DNA from: Micropterix aruncella
Taxonomy: Eukaryota > Arthropoda > Insecta > Lepidoptera > Micropterigidae
Assembly (NCBI GenBank): GCA_944548615.1
Contig: OX155972.1
Location: 1,601,625-1,665,624, forward strand
Direction of reading: 5' to 3'
DNA length: 64,000 nucleotides
The notes under the pieces were generated by a model. That model was given only the letters and a program-made list of their open reading frames with translations. It was not told the DNA's origin and did no database searches. This document shows, piece by piece, positions 35,401 through 47,400 of this stretch (its first letter is position 1; every line of letters begins with the position of its first letter). The translations under genes and the position numbers were made by a program.

Positions 35401-38400
35401 GGGGGTTTTTTTGTCTTTTAAGGTACGGAACCCTAAGAGGGGTATTAATAGTTACGATGGAATACGCGATATTTTTTCTTTGTGGATTCTCTCAGTATTG
35501 TTTTTTACTTTCCGTTTGAAATTGTCACTGCTGACCTTCCTGTGCCAGGACATCCTGTATATTTTAGGTGATATTATTGTTAGTTTTGATTATGCACACG
35601 CAAAGCCCACAAGGTTGCGAAGTGGTGTTACAGAAATACAAAAAGCATAAATAAAACCACAATGCGGGTTTAGACTAGAACTTATCTTATTGAATGTCAA
35701 AACGTATATGAAAATTACAATTGGTCTTAGTCCAAGCAAAAAAGACTGAGAATGGTTAGCGAGAAAATCTAAAAGCCCTACGAAGGTTTTAAATCATGCT
35801 TAAGAGTATTGGCGAAATGTGGTTCTGAATAGGTCATTCTTAGGTTGCGTGTAAGACCAACTAGACATGCTTTACAATGTGGAGTGCCAAAATATAACCA
35901 AAGGAGAACCTTTTTAAAACCAGAAGCTCTCAGAACTTTTATGTCGGATTTCTAAGCAAGCATAACGTTATATTATACTCATTTGGAAGCCCATTTAGCT
36001 TTTTGAATAACTGTTTAGCCCTAGGAGATATTTGCATAATAAAAAAAATCGGTTGTGTCACCCCAAGACTTTCCTGACTAGTATCCGGGGAGGTGCGAAA
36101 AAACAGCGACATTTTTTACTCTAGTACCCCAAATTTGTATGGCAGGTACCCCAAATTTGTATGGCAGGTACCCCAAACGTTGGTCGTAAGTACCCCAAAA
36201 ACTAATAGGTTCTTCCGATGGTTAACAGAAGCTTCTATGCCAAATTTTTACTTAGACAGATTAAGCGTCTGGGCGCTATCGCGGAAACAATTTTTTCACC
36301 GGGAACCCCAAATTTGTATGGGAGGTACCACAACCGTAGGGCGTAGGGACTCCAAAAACTAATGGGTTCCTCCGACGGTTAACAGAAGCTTATATACCAA
36401 ATTTCAGCTCAATCCGATTAAGCGTCTGGGCGCTATCGTGGAAGAATACATACACACAGACATACAGACATACAGACATACATACAGACAGAGATCGGTC
36501 TGGAAATAGTCTCAATCGTCTCAGGGAGTCTCAAAATATATATTCCCATCTTCATCTCAAAATTTTTTTTTAGCGCGATCACAATACTTTCCTTTCCGAT
36601 AGGTCGTCAGGAAAGTAAAATTAAGTATAACCTTAGGTAAAATTTAAAACCAGAAAATTACTATTCTAGGACCTAGAAGCATATATCAAAACCTCGGTCT
36701 TGAAAAAATGTTACTTGGGTATTGATTTGAGACAGCCCATCTGCTTTTTTTCACGTATTTTTAAGCAAAATGCTTCGGCCAAACACATGCGTTGCAGAAA
36801 ATGTCCGTATTTTTTTGTTGTAAAACGGCCGAAATATCGCAAAATATGACGTAATATTGGTTTAACCCGCTCAGCACGTAACATCCCATTGGGGACATTT
36901 ATGTCGGCCGCCTAAACCCCGTAACATCCGCTACCGGACAAAGCGCTCGCCGCTGCGAAAAATGCAATTTACGATTCGAAACGTCGTACTATATGCTTTC
37001 TGAGGGCGCAACGATATGGCCAAAATATCTTTAATTCAAGATTTCTGTGTGGCAATATCGAACGGCGATTTAAAAAGTGAGCATAGACGTCAAAACGGCA
37101 GTGTCCATCGGCCACCGCCGCGGCCGCGTATAGTTCCGCGAAATGGTTGATAAAAACAGTGTTTTGTGCAGTGTTTTGTGCCATTTACTGGAGAACAGTG
37201 AGTAATTTGCATTTTTAAGTAGTTTAGGCATGAGGATTAGTCAATTGAGATAGTCCATTTGCTGTTTTTCACGAATTTTTAAAGAAAACACTTCGGCGAC
37301 AACAAACGGCTCGCGAAAAAATGGTTGTTATTATTTTGTAATGTTTATGAAATATCCCGATATATTGCGAAATATGACGTAATGTCGCTTTAATTTACTA
37401 ACAAAATAAGTATTGCTTCATTTACATCCTAAGTTATCACATAATTAGGCGTATTTTGAAAATTATATCTTGTTTTGTAAAATGAATCGCGCAAAGAAAC
37501 TTGTTTTGATAATTACTATGCGAGAATAAAGTGCGATTTTCCATAGTTTTTCGATGAAATGTGACTCTTTGGAGTATAGTAATTAGTTATTAGACATATA
37601 ATAAGTCTATGATAAGATAAATAAATACAAACGGAGCTGCCATGGAATTCACCAACCGGAGTCGGGCCCATCATAATACTATTTTTTACACTTCTGGGGG
37701 GTGAGCAGTGGATTCCGGACTTACGAACCGGCTGTGGTAGGTTTAGGACAGCTGTCTTGCCACATGTGAGCGTTCACCTTGCCACCCATTCACTCCCCCT
37801 TCGAAGCCATAGAATTTGAGATGCGCAAATCGCAGTTTTAGATAATTTTTCTAAGAAAGAGTTGATTATTTTTCTGGAAAGGCCAAGATCTTTAAAGAGG
37901 TGAAATAGAGATTTAGCTGGCAGGCCACGAGCGCCAACTTCCACCGCGTGAAGGTGAACAGTGAAGCCGTTCCGGGTTACGGCATTTGCGAGATCATGGT
38001 ATTTATTTAATTTGTACTCGTGGTCTTTTGGGATATTTGATTCCCATGGAACAGTTAATTCTACGATAAGAGCCACCTTCCGAGATAGAGAGTAAAGAGT
38101 TATATCTGGACGGAGGGCTGTGCATCCGAGACTTTCAGGGAATTTATACTGCTTATGAATTTATACATATAATTGAAAAAATCTAACGAATTTTATATTA
38201 TGAGCATTCAAAGTTTATTATTAAGTTCGGACGCGGAAACTCTCAAAACTTTAGATTTTTCTATAATATCAGACAAAGCTCAAAGTTCTGGTGTGATTTC
38301 TAAGAAGTGTGATGTAGTAATAAAGTTATTTTGAAAGAATTTCATATAAAAAAATACCATAAGTAGTCACAAATTAAAAATTCAAATTTTTTTTTTTACG

Positions 38401-41400
38401 AGAATACATAAAATTTTTCTTGGCTGAATAAATAAATATTTTTGTATGCAAATAACTAAAAAAAAATATCGTTTTGGTAAAGCATTTAATAAAGAACATA
38501 ACTGTATTTACAATTTTTGCATATTTTACGTATTTTGTGACAAAAAAATCGAAATGATTTTATAGGCGAGTATTTTCAGTTTGCCAATTTTGTAATATTT
38601 ATTCATTATTATCTTAATTGTTTTACGAGATAAGGTTATAATGTTTTATATGTCAAATTTCAATGCGATCATTTTTCTCTTTATCTTTTTTAAATCCGTT
38701 TAGTGGTTTATAAGTTATGATCGTTTTTCTCAAGGCCGTTGACTCGCGTCGATTTTTTGCCCGAATATGTCGCGCGCAAAAGTGATAGGTGAGTTTTTAC
38801 TTCGCGAGAGGAGGGGTTAATTCGCTTATAAAATAGCTATTATTTCATTTACATCGTATATAATCACAGAATTTGCTGAATTATGCTCATTTCAAGTTGT
38901 TTCGAAATATGGGGTCGCACATAGTGTGCGACCTTCGCACATAGTGTGCACATTTTGAGTGCGATTTTCTATAGTTTTTCTATGAAATGTGACTCTTTGG
39001 AGTATAATAATTAGTTATTAGACATATAATAAGCATATAATGAGACAATATATTTGAAAAACTCTAACTAATTTTATATTATGAGCCTTCAAAGTTTATT
39101 ACCAAGTTTCGGACGCTAACTCTCAAAACTTTAGATTTTTCTGTAATATCAAAGCTAAAAGTTCTGGTGTGATTTTCTAAGAAGTGTGATGTAGTGGTAA
39201 AGTTATTTTGAAAGAATTTCATATAAAAAAAGACCCTAAGTAGTCACAAAAAAAAAAAATTTTTTTTTTACGAGAATACATCAATTTTTTCTTGGCTGAA
39301 TAACTAAACATTTTTTTATGCAAATAAGTAAAACAAAATAATACTTTTGGTAAAGCATTTAAAGAAAGAAATAAAGAACATAACTGTATTTACAATTTTT
39401 GCAAAGATTTCCGTATTTTATGATAAAAACATCAGAATGATTGAATAGGCGAGTTTTCAGTTCGCCAACTTTGTAATATTTATTCATTATTATCTTAATT
39501 ATTTTACGAGATAAACTTATAATGCTTTTTAAGATCCGTATAGTGGTTTATAAGTTATGGTCGTTTTTCTCAAGGCCGTCGATTCGCGCCGATTTGACGC
39601 TCGAGAGTTTCACGTTCAAAAGGTACGGCTGAGTTTTTACTTCGCGAGTCCAGGGGTTAAACTGATTTTCACCGTCATTAGATCTGTATTTTAATGATAC
39701 TAAATGTAAAAAAAACTGATTTCTTGTTTCATTTATCATTACTGCAATAAGGGGTACGCAAGTTTGTGGTCTTTCTTGAAATGGTACGCAGGAAAAACTA
39801 ATCGGGAACCACTGCTTTAGAGAGCCATCAGATGAGAGTTAGAGAACCATTTGCAGAAAGATTCCAAGAAACTGAGGTAAAAAGTTTAGTCAACAAAAAG
39901 GGTTGGTCAAGCTAATCAAAGTTAATTTATGCAATAAAAAAAGTAAGAATATTACCTGTCCTTCCGGTCGGCCTGGTTCAGAAATTACGCTATGATCATC
40001 TGGTGTGGCACCTGTAAAATTACACAATTATTTAAACTAAACACTGGATTATGTACGTTACTACAAACTACAGTACTACTGTCATAAGAAATAAATAATA
40101 AGGGATTCAATTGTTTAAAAAACTATTATAAAAAGGTCGCTTTTACATTGCGACATATCAAACGAACCCAAACATGATGGGTTTATTGTCAGCCATGGAG
40201 GAGTTCCTATGACCACCTCCCACCTTCGATGTAATATAATTGTGATGGTACCATATTACTGTATTGCCACCAGAATTACATAAGTGTGCGAAGTTTCAAA
40301 TCGATACGATAATTAGAAGTAGATGAAAAGTGAGTTGCAGATTCCATTACAGTTTTTCAGGTCAAGCTAATAATAGTAATAATAGCTAAGAGTTCTGTTA
40401 AAAATGGATCAAGTTCCATTATAGAGTTCCAGCGACAACCTTTCTGCTTCATTTTTACGCCCTGGAAACCATTCAGGACAGAGGACATCTCAAGAAGAGT
40501 CCAACAAGCCCAAACACCGTTAACCCCTTGAGTATGATACGACCAAATCTGGTTCTGAAACAATTATCCGTTGAGTATGATACGACCAGATCTGGTTCCG
40601 CGTTTTTTTCACTTCTTTGACGTTCTCATATTTATTCATAATTATCTAATTGTTTTACAAAATGATATTTCAATATTCTATATTCGAAATTTCAATGCAA
40701 TAATTGTGCAGTTGTTCTTTTTATGATTGGTGTAGTAGTTTCGTAGTTATAGTACTTTAAGGTCGATGTCGCCGAAAATCCTGCAAAAGAGACAGATGCA
40801 TCCATGAAAATACCCATTTACTCCAAGGGTTAAGATACTTTATTCAGTTATAGTATTCCAATGCCAACCTTCCGGCTCCATCATCAGACCCTGGAAATCT
40901 TTAATGGCCAGAGTGCATCTCAAGACAACCCCAACAAGCCCAAACACGGCTCGGTTTTTGTGGAGTGTTATTAAACATTTCATATAATTTATTTTGCTAA
41001 ATTAATATTCATATAACATAAACATTTAATATAATTTATTTTGCTAAAATAATATTTTTTTACTGGCCCTACAGTTTTATTTCTGGCGGCCGCGAAGAAA
41101 AACAAAAAAAATGATGACTGTCTAACACAACCAAAACGTAGCACAGAGATTTATATCGAAAAACCTGCTTTCTCCTTATAGCAAGGGATTGTTGCACGTA
41201 CCCAATGACATTTGTGAGGACATAGCGATTCTAACATTACCACACACTTCTAAATCGGTTCAAGCATTTAGAAGTTATGGTGGAATAAAGAAACGGAAAA
41301 CATACATACATGAACCCTAAACATATTACACTCCTCTTTTGTGGGCAGTCGTGTAAAAAGTAAGAGTTGATGGTTCATAAAATCTTGCCTTTTTATAATG

Positions 41401-44400
41401 CAATAACTGTTTTCCGACTATGTTTTCAGATGTCTCACTATAAAAAAAAAAAGATTTACAAACTAAAACCTTTTCAGCGACATACATTTCGATTCTGCAC
41501 AAGGGTGATACCAAAATGATTACTGCCTTTATTCGAAGAATAATGTTTTGATCACACGCACCGAGTAGAGCGGCGAGTAGGTTGCTTCCCGGCTAGTCAC
41601 TGCATCAAAATGAATAGAAATAAAACTTTTCTTCTGAAAACTATTAAGAAACTAATACCACCATGAACCCCTGGGTAGCCAGGCCCGCCGATGCAATTTT
41701 CGGCTCTTTTTCTCCCCCCACTGCGGTAAAGGCCTGTCATTAAAGCCTGCCATTGAATACGCTACTGGTATATATTAGTATGCTTGCACACACCTTCTAC
41801 AAACAAATTTTCAAGGGCTTCGAATGGCTTCCGAAAGGTTAATAGAGGAATTAATAAATATTTTAAAAGATAAAGAGGAACACCAACTAAATTTATACAA
41901 GTCTATATAATTTATAGACTTGTATAAATTTTACTGTCGTTTCGTAGTCCCACTTGTTGGACATTTTTAATTCATTAAAAGAAAAAGCATAGTTAAATTT
42001 GCAAAAAAAACTATGGCAAAATTCGGCAACAACAGACGACGCGGAGACGTTCATAATTGCACAGTGGGTAAGCGATACAGTGCGGAGTATGCTGAAGGGA
42101 GCGCGGGGGTGAGCACTTGGCCTAGGAAACAAGACGAGTGGCTGTCTCGCCATTTTGCTCGGCCGAGTACTCGGCCGAGCCCTCGTCAGAGGGTACATAC
42201 CAACCGAGCACTCAGTCGAGAGCACTCTCTCGCCACTTTACCCGATGCCTGTGATCAAGGCATAAGAATAAGAGCTACAATTTAGTACTGACCAATCAGA
42301 TGATAAAACCCAGCAGAAAAAGAAAGAGGTAGAAACGTACCTAATCTGTATCCGGTTCCTTGAAATCTAGCTGTTCCTTGCTCAGGAGCATCTTCCGCCA
42401 ACATTGCACCTTGTCTGCAGAAAGAAAGATTACTTTTAGGCAACGAATCTGGCACCCAGAACGAAATCAACACAGCTGCCAGCACTTGTAATCGTAATTG
42501 ATTATTTAGGGTATTGGATTGCTCAATGCCACTGTACGTTTTGGCAACCCTGCACCGGCGACATGCAGGTGGCGCTGATCGCAAGGTCCAGTGAAACTAA
42601 CAATTTATTTAGCCATCTCATAATGACACTGATAATTAATGATTCACTAACACTGATTATAAAACCCCATTATTTAACCAATGATAACAATAATAACATT
42701 CAATTATTAGTGCCATGTATCGCATTTTAATATAGGCTGATTACATCATTTTAATATAGGCTGATAGTATACCATATAGGCATGTTTACAATGCTATCTA
42801 TTGAGCTACTAAACTACCGAGAATACACAGTAGAGCGGTGTCGATTACAACGGGCAAACCGTCACCCCAAGCTGGTATAACGATATGTGCTCTTTCTTTC
42901 AGCCGTGGGATGAACGTAGAAGGCTTAGAGCCCGTTAGAGGCCAATACTTTACGGCGATACACCGGGAAAGGTTCACAGCGGGCAGCCTCGCCCCTAACT
43001 ACCAGTTTTGATAGGATATCTCCGTCTGGAGTTAACCTTCAGGATACCTCCGTGCTCCCGACTGGTTACGGGTCCAAAGTCGCTTACGCAGCGTCTACCT
43101 GTATTACAGCGGTAATTCATTTTGAATTTATCGCAGACCTGGGCGTTCTTTGGCCGTAGTGTCACACGGGATAGGGCGGCTCAAGTTCATTTCAAGAGTG
43201 GCATGACAACAGGTCAACATCCACCCCCGCTGCTTAGGAGACAGTATATTTCCATTGTCTTCAGATTCCTTCAGCAATTAGTCAGAGTGTACGACCGATT
43301 GGCATCGTCAACCGGTGTGCAAACTGTCCAGTAGCGCTGGGATGCAATCCCGCCAGGAGAAACCGGTCCACCAGCTGTGAGGCCTGAGATGCGAGAGTCT
43401 TACCCGGGGTAGCCATCCGCACGAAGAGACTTCTGAATAGGAGTTGAATCGTGAGTTGAGCCGATGCGAGAACAAAATGGATCTTGTGGCCCAAGCTGCA
43501 CGAAACCATTCGGTACACAGCGTTTCATAGTAAAATTTCTACATGCCAAAACTTAGTATGGCGTTGAGCAATCTAATACTCTATATCAGTGGTGCCCAAC
43601 CGGTAGCTCGCGGGCACCTGGTAGCCCGCGTCCTGTTTTCTAGGCGCCCGCGAACAAAATCGGTTAAGGAATACGCAATATCGTGAATTTCATTCGTGGA
43701 CGAGTGTTGAACCATCGTCTTTTCAAAGATTTGCTGATGAATTGGACAGTGAACATGGGGATTTGATCTACTTCGCAGAAGTAAGGTGGCTCAGTCGTGG
43801 TAAAGTGCTGACAAGATTTGTTGTTTTAATGACAGAAATAGAAATATTTTTGCAATCTAAAGATAGCTACGAAGAAAAACTCGATGATAAAGTATGGCTG
43901 GCCGACTTGGCATTTCTAACTGATGTAACTGCGAAACTAAATAAACTCAACGAAATTCTACAAGGAAGAGAAAAACACATATCAGACATGATGAGGGCAA
44001 TTTCAGCATTCGTAAAAAAAATCGATCTATGGAAGAGGCAGTTAGAGGAGAAAAATTTTCAACATTTTCCTTCGTTTACCTACTCTCCTTTTGGACGCTG
44101 AATATCTTGTGGAGTTAAACCCAGTTAAACATGTGGAGCTGTTTCACCAGTTAAAATCGGAATTCCAAAGGCGTTTTGACAACATTATCTGTACAGAACC
44201 TCTGTTTATTTTTGTCAAAAATCCATTTATCGATAGCGATGTTTCACAACTAGCTTCGTTGATGGAATCCCATTGCTTCGTTAATAAAGCGGAAGCTGAA
44301 TTAGACATTATTACACTTCGCAGTGATATCACCCTTAAAAGCACAGACAATAAAAGCTAAAGCGGTCCATGAGCTGGAAAAAATTTCCAGCTCATGGACC

Positions 44401-47400
44401 CTGTTAAATACAAAACTATGCTCTCATCATTAAAGCATTTTTTGGATCAACATATCTATGTGAACGTGCTTTTTCTCAACTAAAAGTAATTAAAACCAAA
44501 TACAGAAGTATGTTAACTAACGAACACGTCAAAAATTGTATGATTTTGGGTTGCACAGAAGATTACCAACCAGACTTTAAAATAGTTGTACCTTAGCATT
44601 AAATTCTATAATCTACTCCCTACAAAATTTAAACAGCTGGAGGTCATAAAATTTAAAATAAACATCAAGGAGATGCTGATAGGTCACCCTTTCTATAATT
44701 TGGCCGAATTTGAGGGCCATGATTTTTCAAATATTGTGCCCATTTAAATTACTTAAAAAAGTAGAGCCTTATTGTCTGATTATTTTATATGGTCTTATAT
44801 CTGTACTTTTAGTTTAAAATGCATAACGTAGATTTAATTTGATTATTTAACATTTTACTGACAATTTGAATATTACGATAAATAATTTTACTACGTATCT
44901 TTTCGAATCACTAACTGCTTCAAATATTAAGCTTCTATTTTGATTATTTATATTTATAGTTTGACAATCTAGTAGTTAATTCTTGACTAACTATGTATGT
45001 TCAGTAAAGAGTAGTAACGAAACTTACTACATAACCCAATTATTTTGACACGTCCAAGAGCGGTCTTTAGCCGTCAATTGGACATGACGAAAATGTAATG
45101 TAATGTAAAGCTTTCTGAAAATGTGAACAGCCAAGTAGGTATCGCATTAGCTTTTTGCTGTTCCTGTATAATATACAGTGTATATTATGTTTGAAGTGTA
45201 GTATGTGTGTCATATTAACATAATAAATAAAAAGTGGTGTAATTGTATAATGTAGTTTCCTTTATATCACTTATGTTTTTTTATCAACTCGGCGGAGCCC
45301 GCGTGGCGTATTGGGGTTTTCAAAATAGCCCTTGGAGCAATATCAGTTGGGCACCACTGCTCTATATAATCAATGGTATCGTCCACCAGCTTCCGGTTAT
45401 CAATAAGCCCCCTCTCCTCAGGGGCTTATTGATAACCTTAATCGCGGACCTGGGGGTCTTTTGCATGTGATGCCACTCGGGGGCGGGTGGCCCAAAGGTC
45501 GTTCCAAGAGTGGCATGACAACAGGTCAACAACCGCCCCCGCTGCTTAGGACACGGTATATTTCCAGTCTCCACACTCCTTCAGTCCTTCAGGCAGCTTG
45601 TAGCTTGTATAAAATAATGAAATCACTCACTCCCTAGCGCTGCGGAACATTTCTGAGACGATATCCGTCCGTGGTCCCTTATTTGGTCCAATAATCTGTT
45701 GGCCACTCCTCTCAGAACCGCCTGCATAGAATGCCTGCCCTGGAAGCACAATTTAAACATTCATAAGGTCTAGGAGAATGTATGAGCTGCAGCATGCTAT
45801 TTTAAAAATTGGAACCTGAAAATCATTATAGAATGGCTCTTATGGAATTAACGCAAGAAAACGTATCATGTACGTACAAGTACAAAAAAAAAACTTTAAA
45901 AAAAAACGGAAACCCACAAAGAGTACGTGATACGTCAAATTGTGTCGTTGGACACAATGTTTGGGGTGGTACTTAATTTTTTTTAAATTAAAGAGGTATA
46001 AAGTGAGGAGTTGCCAACCTTCCTCCTCATCGCTGGAGCTCTGCTGGCTTATGAGAGAATTGAGAGTGCCGAAGCGTGAGTTTGAGGCGGGTTTCTTGTC
46101 TTTGCCCTTGTTAGCTTTCTTAGTCACGGGGGGCGGCTGTTGGCTGTCGTCGCTGTCGGAAAGCGTGGCCAGTGACGGGTCGCGATGCCTCGTGGAATCC
46201 GATACGGAAGCGGACTCCGCCGCGCTGCCATCTTCGTAGAAACTTGAAATCGCCACCTAAAAAAAAAGGTTGTGACTATCCTGGCAAGCAGACAAGCCCC
46301 CACCCCGCGCGCTAAACCCCTCAACCCCCAACCTCCTCCGCGCGCCAAACCCCTCAACCCCCAATCCCCCATATTTCTTTATATGATAGTAGTCAGCTCA
46401 ACTAATTCCAAGCGATCTTCATAATTCCTATTCATCAGACCCACTGGCATTTTGGTTGCCGTTCGCTGCACCTTTTCCAGGACATCTACATCTTTGCATA
46501 AATAGGTTCCAGAGCTAATGGCCATACTCAATAATAGATCTCCTGTATGCAGAGTTGGCAAGAACCTGGGTTTTATCAAAAAATATCTGCCCACTGGGTT
46601 ATTTCGGGGATTTTCCGGCTTTTTTGGGGAATTTCGGGTTTTTTCGGAGTTAATGAGAATTTTAAATTAATATATGTTAATTTTACATTTTATTTTATTT
46701 TATTACCATTTTATTGCATTTTTTCTCCCAATCCAAATCTATTTACTACTGAATAAAGTTGTAACACTACCATGAAGGGAATTTCCCCGAAAATCGTTAT
46801 TGTCAGTTGTCGGGGAGATCCCCTTTATTTTCACAGCAGGATAAAAGTTAACACTAACAACCGCTAGTGGCGCTGTTTCGGCGCGAAAGTACTGAGAAGT
46901 AGTGCTGGCAGCGTTTCGGCGCGAAAGTATTGAGTAGTAGTGCAAACGATTTTAGAACTATAGTGTATATTGAAGTGTATATAAGGGTCTTTATCGCTTG
47001 AAGAGCATTATAATAGTTTTGTAATAAATCAAGTTGAGTGTTCTACCGTGTTTTTGCATCTGCTGCCTATCCACGTAACAATATTATCCATAAGTTATCT
47101 TATAAATCATGCCAAAAGTAGTTGGCATTACACTTGTCCGGCCAGTTCTACATCAATTGAAAGACTTCTCAACATTTGGAATGGTCTGGAGTAAATTACG
47201 GAACAGACTGGATGTGTCAAAATACATCCTTTTTTTTCTTTTTGATAAAATATCATATAAATGCTATATCCATTGATTTAATTATTATAAACAAGTATTT
47301 TTTCAAAAACCCACATTCGTCAAAAACCCTCGGGTTTTTTCAGGTGGGTTTTACCCAACTTAACCCAGTGGGTTTTTTTGGGTTGGGGAAAATCAAGCCA

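Larger units (their letters stand above)
36862..38820 (+). mobile_element. TTAA MITE family E, copy 1, inserted in copy 0
   Basis: TTAA 36862-36865 and 38817-38820, left end cccgctcagcacgtaacatc, right end ttcgcgagaggagggg. It sits precisely at the TTAA of the outer copy. Interrupted by a LINE-C fragment at about 37620-38154. Confidence 0.85.
34239..39660 (+). mobile_element. TTAA MITE family E, copy 0, carrying three nested insertions
   Basis: Outer element: TTAA at 34239 and 39657. Its own sequence is 34239-34597, 36720-36861 and 38821-39660 (about 1.34 kb). A TA-flanked element interrupts it at 34598-36719 and a second family E element at 36862-38820. The joins were recognised by comparison with copy 1, which has the uninterrupted order (aatttgcattt...ttttcacg...cgaaatatgacgtaat...ttaattt). 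Confidence 0.85.
43587..45359 (+). mobile_element. hAT element B with perfect 8-bp target duplication
   Basis: TIR CAGTGGTGCCCAAC at 43587 and complement ending 45359; target duplicate ctctatat at 43579-43586 and 45360-45367. 1773 bp, p47 intron 3. Contains a broken transposase, so a deletion derivative or decayed copy. Confidence 0.95.
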
